DNA of 7,325 nucleotides from Lachnospiraceae bacterium UBA1718. GTDB lineage: Bacteria; Bacillota; Clostridia; Lachnospirales; Lachnospiraceae. Made by a program: the position numbers and the translations under genes. The notes beneath the pieces were generated by a model, which did not search any database, was not told the origin of the DNA, and saw only the letters and a list, made by a program, of their open reading frames with translations. Positions 1-6,055 of the stretch are shown piece by piece (position 1 is the stretch's first letter; every line of letters starts with the position of its first letter). The stretch covers positions 333 through 7,657 of the forward strand of contig DCIU01000063.1 in NCBI GenBank assembly GCA_002317245.1, written 5' to 3'.

Positions 1-555
1 ATTCCCCTGCTTATTACCGGCGGCTTCCACGTGGACGGCTTCATGGACACCTGCGATGCCCTGAAGTCATACGGTGACAGAGGGAAAAAATTAGAGATAC
101 TGAAGGATCCTCATATCGGAGCTTTTAGCGTTATCTGCCTGGTTATTTATATGCTGCTTGCAGCAGCAGGCATTGCCCAGGTGCGGGGTGAGAGAACCGC
201 ACTTCAGCTGGCAATTGTTCCTGTTATCAGCAGGGCAGTGAGTGGGCTTATTGTGACCCTGATGACTCCTGCTAAGAAGGATGGCATGTTAAAAGCTTCC
301 TCAGATAACAATGCCACTAAGGTCGTGGCGCCAGTGCTGATTATCAAACTGATTATCGGTGCTGTGGCAATGGTTATTGTATCGAAGATAAGTGGTATTG
401 CAATTCTTGCCGTCGAGAGTCTGTTCTTCCTGTATTTCAGAAGAATGGCTGACAGGCAGTTCGGTGGCGTGACAGGAGACCTGGCGGGATTCTACGTAGT
501 AATGGCCGAGCTGATTGCAGTTATTACGGCAGCAGCCTGTAGCATTCTGTACTAG
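1..555 (+). CDS. cobS: Adenosylcobinamide-GDP ribazoletransferase (cobalamin synthase), 5'-truncated
   Basis: CobS is an inner-membrane enzyme that joins alpha-ribazole (or its phosphate) to adenosylcobinamide-GDP, the step that completes the lower nucleotide loop of cobalamin. The reading frame is open from the first base, so the start lies upstream; 184 residues remain of a family usually near 250. Visible hallmarks, numbered from the window edge, are the acidic motif GGFHVDGFMDTCDA (7-20, with D12 and D16 as the expected metal-binding aspartates), KDPHIGAFS (35-43) and, near the C terminus, FGGVTGDLAGF (154-164). Hydrophobic stretches at about 42-60, 68-88, 108-128, 132-146 and 164-183 fit a multi-pass membrane protein. 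A GTG at 31 is internal to the conserved motif and is not the start. The TAG stop is 20 bases before the phosphatase gene. Identification is firm; only the N terminus is unseen. Confidence 0.96.
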   Translation: MPLLITGGFHVDGFMDTCDALKSYGDRGKKLEILKDPHIGAFSVICLVIYMLLAAAGIAQVRGERTALQLAIVPVISRAVSGLIVTLMTPAKKDGMLKASSDNNATKVVAPVLIIKLIIGAVAMVIVSKISGIAILAVESLFFLYFRRMADRQFGGVTGDLAGFYVVMAELIAVITAAACSILY

Positions 556-575
556 TTACAGTAGTTGGCACCGAT

Positions 576-1166
576 ATGGAAAACAAAATGAAAGCAAGCA
601 AATGTAAATTAACCTTAATACGTCACGGCCAGGTGCCGGGCAATATAGACAGAAGATTCATAGGGGTGACTAACGAGCCACTGACTCCAGAGGGGGCAGC
701 GGCAATAAGGGTAAGAGCTGAGGCCAGGGAATATCCTGAGGCGGACCTTATATTTGCAAGTCCAATGCTTAGATGTCTTCAGACTTCGGACATAATCTAT
801 CCGGGGCAGAAGATAATAGTAGTAGAGAATCTGAAGGAGATGAACTTCGGAATCTTCGAGAATAAGAATCATGCAGAGCTTGATGGCAGTCCGGAATACC
901 AGGCCTGGCTTGACGCCGGTGGCAGGCAGGACTTCCCGGGAGGCGAGCCTATAGATGAATTCTGTGACAGAGTAATGCATGGCTTGGAAGAAGTGAAGAA
1001 GATCTGTGCCGATTACTTATCGGAGAGAAGCAGAGACGAAGTTAGGGCGTCCATGATTGTTCACGGCGGCACCATAATGGCTATCCAAAGCCGTCTTGGC
1101 ATCTGTGACTTCTATGACAAGATGTTTAACAACGGCGATTATAGAGAAATAGAGATTGAACTATAA
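576..1166 (+). CDS. cobC: Histidine phosphatase, probable alpha-ribazole phosphatase
   Basis: This 196-residue protein belongs to the phosphoglycerate mutase-like histidine phosphatase superfamily. Expected catalytic residues are all present: R16-H17-G18 (phospho-accepting histidine), R66 in SPMLRCLQT, E88 in LKEMNFGIFE, and H163 in VHGGT. The FGIFENKN and FPGGEPIDEF stretches resemble those of CobC-type phosphatases, which remove the 5'-phosphate of alpha-ribazole phosphate or of adenosylcobalamin phosphate. Superfamily membership is seen directly; the substrate is inferred from position between cobS and cbiB. The start at 576 has no convincing Shine-Dalgarno sequence; an in-frame ATG at 588 (residue 5) is an alternative that keeps the whole domain. 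Translation may be coupled to cobS, which ends 20 bases upstream. Its TAA overlaps the cbiB ATG by one base (TAATG). The RHGQVPGN motif departs from the common RHGET-x-x-N form. Confidence 0.88.
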   Translation: MENKMKASKCKLTLIRHGQVPGNIDRRFIGVTNEPLTPEGAAAIRVRAEAREYPEADLIFASPMLRCLQTSDIIYPGQKIIVVENLKEMNFGIFENKNHAELDGSPEYQAWLDAGGRQDFPGGEPIDEFCDRVMHGLEEVKKICADYLSERSRDEVRASMIVHGGTIMAIQSRLGICDFYDKMFNNGDYREIEIEL

Positions 1167-2134
1167 TGATAAATCATATATATGCACTTATTGCGGGCTT
1201 TATCCTGGACCTGATTATTGGGGACCCGGAGGGAATGCCCCATCCTGTCAGGTTCATTGGTGACCTGATTAGCAGAACTGAATTAAGGCACAGACAGGGC
1301 AATCCTGACTCGAAGACGCTTAAGAAGCGGGGGAGATTCCTGGTGCTTGAGGTCTGCGGGATTACGGTAGTGGTGACGCTGCTTATTATGCTGATGGCCT
1401 ACACCATTCATCCTATGTTCGGGATGGTCGTTGAGGCAATATTGACATCCATGATTCTGGCTACCAGGTCTCTTCGGAAGGAGAGCATGAAGGTCTACAA
1501 GGCCCTGAAGACAGGCACAATCGACGATGCCAGACAGGCGGTGTCCATGATTGTTGGCCGCGATACTGCGAATCTGGATGAGAAGGGAGTCACTAAGGCA
1601 GCGGTGGAGACAGTGGCTGAGAATACCTCGGACGGGGTAATTGCTCCACTCATCGCACTGATAATCGGCGGCCCGGTTCTGGGTATGCTATATAAGGCCA
1701 TCAATACCATGGATTCCATGGTTGGCTATAAGAACGATAAGTATATGGATTACGGTAGGGCAGCTGCCAAGCTTGACGATGTAGCCAATTTCCTGCCATC
1801 GAGAATAAGTGCTTATCTTATGATTTTTGCCTGCGCATACCTTCCGGGGACTTACAATATGATGGAAGCAATGCGTATATATAAACGTGACAGATTCAAT
1901 CATTCCAGCCCAAACTCGGCCCAGACTGAGAGTGTCTGTGCAGGGGCTCTGGGCATTCAGCTGGCGGGCAACGCATATTACTTCGGCAAGCTGGTGGAGA
2001 AGCCATACATCGGCGATCCCACCAGACCTATAGAATTAGAAGATATCAGACGCGCCAACAACCTGATGTTCACAAGCGCCTGCCTGTGCCTGATTATTGG
2101 CACGATAATTCTTATTGCGATTTATATGCTTTAA
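1166..2134 (+). CDS. cbiB: Adenosylcobinamide-phosphate synthase CbiB
   Basis: CbiB is a membrane protein that attaches (R)-1-amino-2-propanol O-phosphate to adenosylcobyric acid to form adenosylcobinamide phosphate. The 322 residues match the family's usual length. Family signatures are D20-P with MPHPVRFIG (24-32), GRDTANLDE (131-139), AENTSDGVIAPL (151-162), NTMDSMVGYKNDKY (180-193), and SPNSAQTE followed by AGALGIQLAG (248-268). Hydrophobic segments lie at about 4-19, 60-80, 83-100, 155-175, 206-226 and 300-321. The ATG overlaps the last base of the upstream stop codon, and only a weak purine run precedes it, so translational coupling to the phosphatase gene is likely. Its partner substrate is made through the next gene, cobD, which explains their adjacency. 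Nothing looks truncated. Confidence 0.97.
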   Translation: MINHIYALIAGFILDLIIGDPEGMPHPVRFIGDLISRTELRHRQGNPDSKTLKKRGRFLVLEVCGITVVVTLLIMLMAYTIHPMFGMVVEAILTSMILATRSLRKESMKVYKALKTGTIDDARQAVSMIVGRDTANLDEKGVTKAAVETVAENTSDGVIAPLIALIIGGPVLGMLYKAINTMDSMVGYKNDKYMDYGRAAAKLDDVANFLPSRISAYLMIFACAYLPGTYNMMEAMRIYKRDRFNHSSPNSAQTESVCAGALGIQLAGNAYYFGKLVEKPYIGDPTRPIELEDIRRANNLMFTSACLCLIIGTIILIAIYML

Positions 2135-2195
2135 GGAGAGCAAGCTGGATACCTGCCGGTACTTATCGGCAACTTAAGATATTTGATATCAGGAC

Positions 2196-2200
2196 GGAGA
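2196..2200 (+). promoter_or_regulatory. Ribosome binding site deciding the cobD start
   Basis: GGAGA sits 5 bases before the ATG at 2206. This, plus the family-like N terminus MHGGDIY encoded there, selects 2206 over the further upstream in-frame ATG at 2086, which would overlap cbiB by 49 bases. Confidence 0.7.
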
Positions 2201-2205
2201 CTAGG

Positions 2206-3333
2206 ATGCACGGTGGCGACATATACAGTAGACAAGTGAATATGGATTTTTCCGTGAATGTTAATCCCCTGGGCATTCCAGATTCGGTAAAAGTGGCCGT
2301 AACTGAGTCCCTTGATAACCTCACCACTTACCCTGAGTATGTGGCTGGCAGTCTCAGAGAAGCGATTGCTGGAGCTAACACCATGGGAACTTTAACTGCT
2401 GACAACATCCTCTGTGGTAATGGTGCTTCGGAACTGATAATGGCAATTGTCCAGACAATCAGACCCTCGAGCCTGCTGCTTACAGCTCCAACTTTTTCAG
2501 GCTACGAGAGAGCTGTCAGGGGAGTCATGGGAGATGACTGCCAGATTATTCATCATTATCTTAAGGAAGAGGATGACTTTACTGTTGACGAGACCTTCCT
2601 TCAGGTAATAAAAGATAGTAAGCCAGAACTGGTATTCATTACTAACCCCGGAAATCCAACTGGCAAGCTGATAGAACCGGAGATACTAGGGGCTATTATC
2701 AGTACATGTAAGAAAGCAGGAAGCTATCTTGTTATTGATGAGTGCTTTATAGAGCTGAGTGATTACGATGCTTGCGATACGATACGGAAATGTCTTGAGG
2801 ATAATTGCGACAATGCTTGTAATGCAGGAAGCGACAGCGGTGCTTTTGACGACCCAAGCGCCCATTATCTTACCAGACTAATCATCCTCCGCGCCTTCAC
2901 CAAGACCTACGCGCTTCCAGGTATCAGACTGGGATATGCGATAACAGACGCCAAGTTAGCAGAGAGAATAGGAAGGCAGCTTCCAGAATGGAATATCAGT
3001 ATTCCTGCAATGGCAGCAGGCATGTCAGCGCTTAAGGAAGATGACTATGTGTCCAGAGCGGTAGCACTTATTAGGGAAGAGCGAGAGTATCTCATAGTAG
3101 AGCTAAGTAGATTAGGCTTAAGAGTATTTGTAAGCCATGCCAATTATATTTGTTTCAAGGTGGGTGCTAATAAGAACTTCGCAAGTCTTGGACAGAACTT
3201 ACTTGACAGAGGAATCCTTATTCGTGACTGCAGTGATTACATGGGATTAGGACCGGGATACTACAGAGTTGCAGTGAAGACTCACCAAGAGAATGTGGAG
3301 CTAATTAAAGCCATAAGCCATGCACCCTACTGA
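2206..3333 (+). CDS. cobD: L-threonine-O-3-phosphate decarboxylase CobD
   Basis: This is a PLP-dependent fold-type I aminotransferase-like enzyme that decarboxylates L-threonine phosphate to aminopropanol phosphate, the linker that CbiB installs. From the chosen start it has 375 residues. It begins with MHGGDIY and DFSVNVNPLG, as CobD and related HisC-like proteins do. Cofactor-pocket residues visible are NPGNPTG (147-153), D178 in VIDECF, and the presumed Schiff-base lysine K233 in FTKTYALPGIRLGY; R354 in YYRVAVKT is the likely substrate carboxylate contact. HisC is the main alternative because the families are close, but position beside cbiB favours CobD. Between VIDECF and the PLP lysine there is an unusually long stretch, about residues 187-222, holding C190, C196, C201 and C205. 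The frame is open upstream to 2086, but that part runs antiphase through cbiB and has no family-like sequence. A 71-base spacer separates it from cbiB. Confidence 0.93.
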   Translation: MHGGDIYSRQVNMDFSVNVNPLGIPDSVKVAVTESLDNLTTYPEYVAGSLREAIAGANTMGTLTADNILCGNGASELIMAIVQTIRPSSLLLTAPTFSGYERAVRGVMGDDCQIIHHYLKEEDDFTVDETFLQVIKDSKPELVFITNPGNPTGKLIEPEILGAIISTCKKAGSYLVIDECFIELSDYDACDTIRKCLEDNCDNACNAGSDSGAFDDPSAHYLTRLIILRAFTKTYALPGIRLGYAITDAKLAERIGRQLPEWNISIPAMAAGMSALKEDDYVSRAVALIREEREYLIVELSRLGLRVFVSHANYICFKVGANKNFASLGQNLLDRGILIRDCSDYMGLGPGYYRVAVKTHQENVELIKAISHAPY

Positions 3334-3371
3334 AGCCATTACGTATGTGGCTAAAGATAGATAAATAACCT

Positions 3372-3377
3372 AAAGGA
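3372..3377 (+). promoter_or_regulatory. Ribosome binding site of cbiC
   Basis: AAAGGA is placed 5 bases before the cbiC ATG at 3383, within a 49-base spacer after cobD. It supports an independent translation start there. Confidence 0.65.
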
Positions 3378-3382
3378 TCAAC

Positions 3383-4021
3383 ATGAAAGATATTGAATAT
3401 GTGCTTCCGGGTGATATTGAGAAGCGCAGCTTTGAGATAATTGAAGAAGAACTGAAGGCAAGAGGCATAAGCCTCGACCCAGTGGAGGACCCGATAACCA
3501 GGCGGGTAATTCATACAACTGCCGATTTCGAATATGTAAATAGCCTTACTTTTTCCGAAGGGGCGGTGGAGAAGGCCAGAGAATTATTAAGCCGGGGTGC
3601 CACCATTGTGACGGATACCAATATGGCGCTGTCGGGAATCAATAAGACATCGCTTAATAAGCTTGGCTGCAGGGCGGCCTGCTACATGGCGGATCCGGAG
3701 ATTGCGGCTAAAGCTAAGGAGCTTGGCGTGACCAGGGCCTCCTTAAGTATGCAGAGGGCGGCTTCCCTTGAGGGACCGGTAATATTCGCGGTGGGCAATG
3801 CACCGACGGCTCTCATTCAGCTCTACGAGATGATGGAAAAGGGTGAGTTTACGCCGGACTTCATTATCGGTGTGCCGGTGGGATTCGTGAATGTGGAGGC
3901 GGCCAAGGAGCTCTTCATAGACTCCAGGGTGCCATATATTATTAACCGCGGACGTAAGGGTGGCAGCAACGTGGCGGCGGCCATTTGCAATGCCCTGATG
4001 TATGGATTGTATAGAGAATAG
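3383..4021 (+). CDS. cbiC: Cobalt-precorrin-8 methylmutase CbiC
   Basis: CbiC moves the methyl group from C11 to C12 of cobalt-precorrin-8 to yield cobyrinate, the last step of ring assembly before amidation. It is cytosolic. The 212-residue length is normal for the family. H44 in RRVIHTTADFEY (40-51) corresponds to the catalytic histidine known from the CobH/CbiC family. Other conserved pieces are TDTNMALSGINK (77-88), VGNAPTALIQL (137-147), IIGVPVGFVN (161-170) and the C-terminal GRKGGSNVAAAICNAL (190-205). The start has a good Shine-Dalgarno sequence, and the stop is 5 bases before cbiD. The gene is richer in G+C than cobD before it, for example about 60% in parts of 3661-3780 by hand count. 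Confidence 0.97.
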   Translation: MKDIEYVLPGDIEKRSFEIIEEELKARGISLDPVEDPITRRVIHTTADFEYVNSLTFSEGAVEKARELLSRGATIVTDTNMALSGINKTSLNKLGCRAACYMADPEIAAKAKELGVTRASLSMQRAASLEGPVIFAVGNAPTALIQLYEMMEKGEFTPDFIIGVPVGFVNVEAAKELFIDSRVPYIINRGRKGGSNVAAAICNALMYGLYRE

Positions 4022-4026
4022 ATAGT

Positions 4027-5133
4027 ATGAAGATTGGTTTCACAACCGGAAGCTGTGCGGCGGCTGCGGCTAAGGCGGCCTGCTACATGCTGCTTACGGG
4101 AACTGACAAATCAAATATTAGTATTGTGACGCCTAAGGGTATTACCTTCGATGCTGAGATTGTGGACATTCATAGAGGCCCTGACTACTGCAGGTGCGCT
4201 GTAATCAAGGACGGGGGCGATGATCCCGATGTGACTATGGGTGCCCATGTGTGCGCAGAGGTCAGAATAGAGGAGAAGGAGTGCCTGCCAGGCGAGCTCG
4301 AGGTCGTAATCGACGGCGGCGTTGGCGTAGGCCGTGTGACTAAGCCGGGCCTGGATCAGCCGGTGGGCAATGCAGCCATCAATCACGTGCCCCGGGAGAT
4401 GATTGAGCGGGAGATTCGCGAGGTCTGCGGGCTCTTCGATATTAAGGGGACGGTCAATGTCCTTATCTCCATTCCTGAGGGTGTGGACCTTGCGGATAAG
4501 ACCTTCAATCCGCGTCTGGGGATTCAGGGCGGTATCTCCGTGCTTGGGACCAGCGGTGTGGTGGAGCCCATGAGCAACCAGGCTATTCTGGATACCATAG
4601 CGGTGGAGCTTAATCAGCTTCGGGCCCTGGGCCAGACGAGGGTGGTAATTGCCCCGGGTAATTACGGTATGGATTTCATGAAAAATGAATTCAACTATGA
4701 TCTCGACAAGAGCCTTAAGTGTTCTAATTTCATCGGCGATACAATAGATATGGCAGTTAAGCGGGGCTTCGAGAGTCTGCTGCTTGTAGGCCATATTGGC
4801 AAGCTTGTTAAGCTGTCGGGTGGAATAATGAATACTCACTCTAAGATTGCTGATCGAAGAATGGAATTAATAGCTGAGGCGTCCGGAGAGTGCGGGGTGG
4901 AAAAAGAGATTATAGATAAGATAATGGAATGCGTGGCTACAGAAGAAGCAATTCGTATTCTTGATAGATTTGGCTGCCGCGAAGAAGTAATGGCAGTAAT
5001 TATGGATAAGGCTATGTTCTATCTTAGACAAAGGGCAGGCCATATGAAGATTGAGTGTCTGATGTATTCTAATGAGCAGGGATTCTTAGGAGCCAGCGAG
5101 GGCGCAGTGTCCTGGCTGCGAGGGCAGATGTGA
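4027..5133 (+). CDS. cbiD: Cobalt-precorrin-5B (C1)-methyltransferase CbiD
   Basis: CbiD transfers a methyl group from S-adenosylmethionine to C1 of cobalt-precorrin-5B, giving cobalt-precorrin-6A; it is specific to the anaerobic pathway and unrelated to the other corrin methyltransferases. The 368 residues are full length. Signatures are the opening FTTGSCAAAAAKAA (5-18), GGDDPDVTMGAH (63-74), DGGVGVGRVTKPGL (96-109), VEPMSNQAI (179-187), APGNYGMDF (209-217), SNFIGDTIDMAV (233-244) and VGHIGKLVKLSGGIMNTHS (254-272). It starts 5 bases after the cbiC stop with only a weak AGAGAA upstream, so coupled translation is likely. The first 60% of the gene is markedly richer in G+C than the last 40%, the change falling near 4680 (residue 218). 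It acts directly on the product of CbiG, encoded two genes downstream. Confidence 0.97.
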   Translation: MKIGFTTGSCAAAAAKAACYMLLTGTDKSNISIVTPKGITFDAEIVDIHRGPDYCRCAVIKDGGDDPDVTMGAHVCAEVRIEEKECLPGELEVVIDGGVGVGRVTKPGLDQPVGNAAINHVPREMIEREIREVCGLFDIKGTVNVLISIPEGVDLADKTFNPRLGIQGGISVLGTSGVVEPMSNQAILDTIAVELNQLRALGQTRVVIAPGNYGMDFMKNEFNYDLDKSLKCSNFIGDTIDMAVKRGFESLLLVGHIGKLVKLSGGIMNTHSKIADRRMELIAEASGECGVEKEIIDKIMECVATEEAIRILDRFGCREEVMAVIMDKAMFYLRQRAGHMKIECLMYSNEQGFLGASEGAVSWLRGQM

Positions 5134-5164
5134 GAGATACTTACATTAACTAAGTGTGGCTGCG

Positions 5165-5171
5165 TGGAGAG
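5165..5171 (+). promoter_or_regulatory. Ribosome binding site of cbiF
   Basis: TGGAGAG ends 7 bases before the cbiF ATG at 5179. It is among the clearest ribosome sites in the window and lies in the 45-base spacer after cbiD, so cbiF need not depend on coupling. Confidence 0.7.
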
Positions 5172-5178
5172 TTTATAA

Positions 5179-5940
5179 ATGGTTAATTTTGTTGGAGCGG
5201 GTCCTGGAGCTAAGGATCTTATAACAGTAAGAGGCAAGGAGTTAATTGAGAAGGCGGATGTGATTATCTATGCCGGATCCCTCGTTAATCCTGATCTCTT
5301 ATCATATGCTAAGGAGGGTGCGGAGATTCATAATAGTGCATATATGAATCTTGAGGAAGTACTGGAAGTCATTAAGGAAGCAGACATGGCAGGTAAGGAG
5401 GTAGTACGTCTCCATACTGGTGAGCCTAGCATCTATGGAGCTGTCAGAGAACAGATGGATGTCCTGGATGAACTTGGTATTCCCTATGCCAGCTGTCCTG
5501 GTGTAAGCGCAGCCTTCGGTGCGGCAAGTTCACTTAACATGGAATATACCCTTCCTGATGTGAGCCAGACACTAATTATTACAAGAATGGCTGGACGAAC
5601 CGGGGTACCGGATGGAGAGTCAATTGAGAGTCTGGCTAGCCACAGGGCAAGCATGGCCATATACCTTAGTGCTTCGATGTTAGAAGAATTATCTAAGAAG
5701 CTTATAACAGGTGGCTACCCTGAGGACACAGCGGTTGCTCTTGTATATAAGGCAACCTGGCCAGAGGAGAAGAGCTTTATCTGCGATATCAGGACACTTC
5801 CAGAAGTTGCTAAGGAGAATAATATTACCAAGACAGCACTTGTGATTGTAGGTGACGCCGTGACACATAGTGATTATAGTAAGTCGAGATTATATGCGGC
5901 GGATTTTAGTACAGAATACCGGAAAGCAACAGAATTATAA
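5179..5940 (+). CDS. cbiF: Cobalt-precorrin-4 C11-methyltransferase CbiF
   Basis: CbiF is a cytosolic S-adenosylmethionine-dependent tetrapyrrole methylase that methylates C11 of cobalt-precorrin-4 to give cobalt-precorrin-5A, the substrate of CbiG. The 253 residues match family length. The N-terminal glycine-rich loop VGAGPGAKDLIT (5-16), the CbiF/CobM-type signature HTGEPSIYGAVREQM (79-93), CPGVSAAFGAA (106-116), LIITRMAGRT (132-141) and YKATWPEE (190-197) separate it from CbiL, CbiH and CbiE. HTGEPSIYG is the main reason for choosing CbiF. A 45-base spacer separates it from cbiD; in the well-known Salmonella order cbiE and cbiT occupy this place. The TAA stop shares its last base with the first base of a relic ATG (5940) that begins a decayed copy of the start of cbiG. 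Confidence 0.97.
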   Translation: MVNFVGAGPGAKDLITVRGKELIEKADVIIYAGSLVNPDLLSYAKEGAEIHNSAYMNLEEVLEVIKEADMAGKEVVRLHTGEPSIYGAVREQMDVLDELGIPYASCPGVSAAFGAASSLNMEYTLPDVSQTLIITRMAGRTGVPDGESIESLASHRASMAIYLSASMLEELSKKLITGGYPEDTAVALVYKATWPEEKSFICDIRTLPEVAKENNITKTALVIVGDAVTHSDYSKSRLYAADFSTEYRKATEL

Positions 5941-5996
5941 TGGAAACTTATTTAGTGCCTTAACTGCAAAGTGAGGCAACTGGCTGAACAACTGAA
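5940..5996 (+). pseudogene. Decayed tandem copy of the first ~20 codons of cbiG
   Basis: These 57 bases align end to end with the first 59 bases of cbiG directly downstream, with about 42 of 59 columns identical by hand. The strongest block is 5974-5996 against 6033-6055, 20 of 23 bases; GTGCCTT at 5955-5961 also matches 6013-6019. With two single-base gaps, the copy reads M-E-T-Y-L, then SALTAK, then RQLAEQLK, against MIIYI, CAFTDK and RQLAEQLN in CbiG. As it stands, the ATG at 5940 meets TAA at 5961 after seven codons. In the matching frame the last codons run into TGA at 5998-6000, overlapping the cbiG ATG. The ATG at 5940 overlaps the cbiF stop as TAATG, the same junction type as cobC/cbiB. 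I infer a former cbiG start that was duplicated and then decayed; a coupling leader is an alternative. Confidence 0.75.
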
Positions 5997-6055
5997 ATGA
6001 TTATATACATTTGTGCCTTCACCGATAAGGGTAGGCAATTAGCGGAACAACTGAA
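5940..6055 (+). repeat. Imperfect direct tandem repeat, two units of 57 and 59 bases
   Basis: Unit 1 spans 5940-5996 and unit 2 spans 5997-6055. Both begin with ATG and end with GAACAACTGAA. Two one-base length differences account for the unequal sizes: one near 5953, one near 5972. Unit 2 is the coding 5' end of cbiG; unit 1 is non-coding in its present form. Confidence 0.75.

Noticed and set aside
676..683. AGCCACTG, resembling the conserved GCCACTG element of cobalamin riboswitches
   Set aside because: It sits inside the phosphatase coding sequence (codons for NEPLT) and none of the other conserved riboswitch elements is near it.
2086..2205. Upstream in-frame extension of cobD
   Set aside because: It would start inside cbiB, has no ribosome site and encodes no family-like sequence. 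The start at 2206 has GGAGA and the expected MHGGDIY.
3334..3352. Possible transcription terminator after cobD
   Set aside because: The stem is only five base pairs and is followed by an A-rich stretch, not a T tract.
4111..4839. 242-residue open frame on the minus strand
   Set aside because: It lies wholly inside cbiD, whose family motifs are unmistakable. The antisense protein shows no recognisable domain and is a by-product of cbiD codon use.
5172..5181. TTTATAAATG as a possible -10 promoter element
   Set aside because: It overlaps the cbiF start codon and has no matching -35 element at the right distance.
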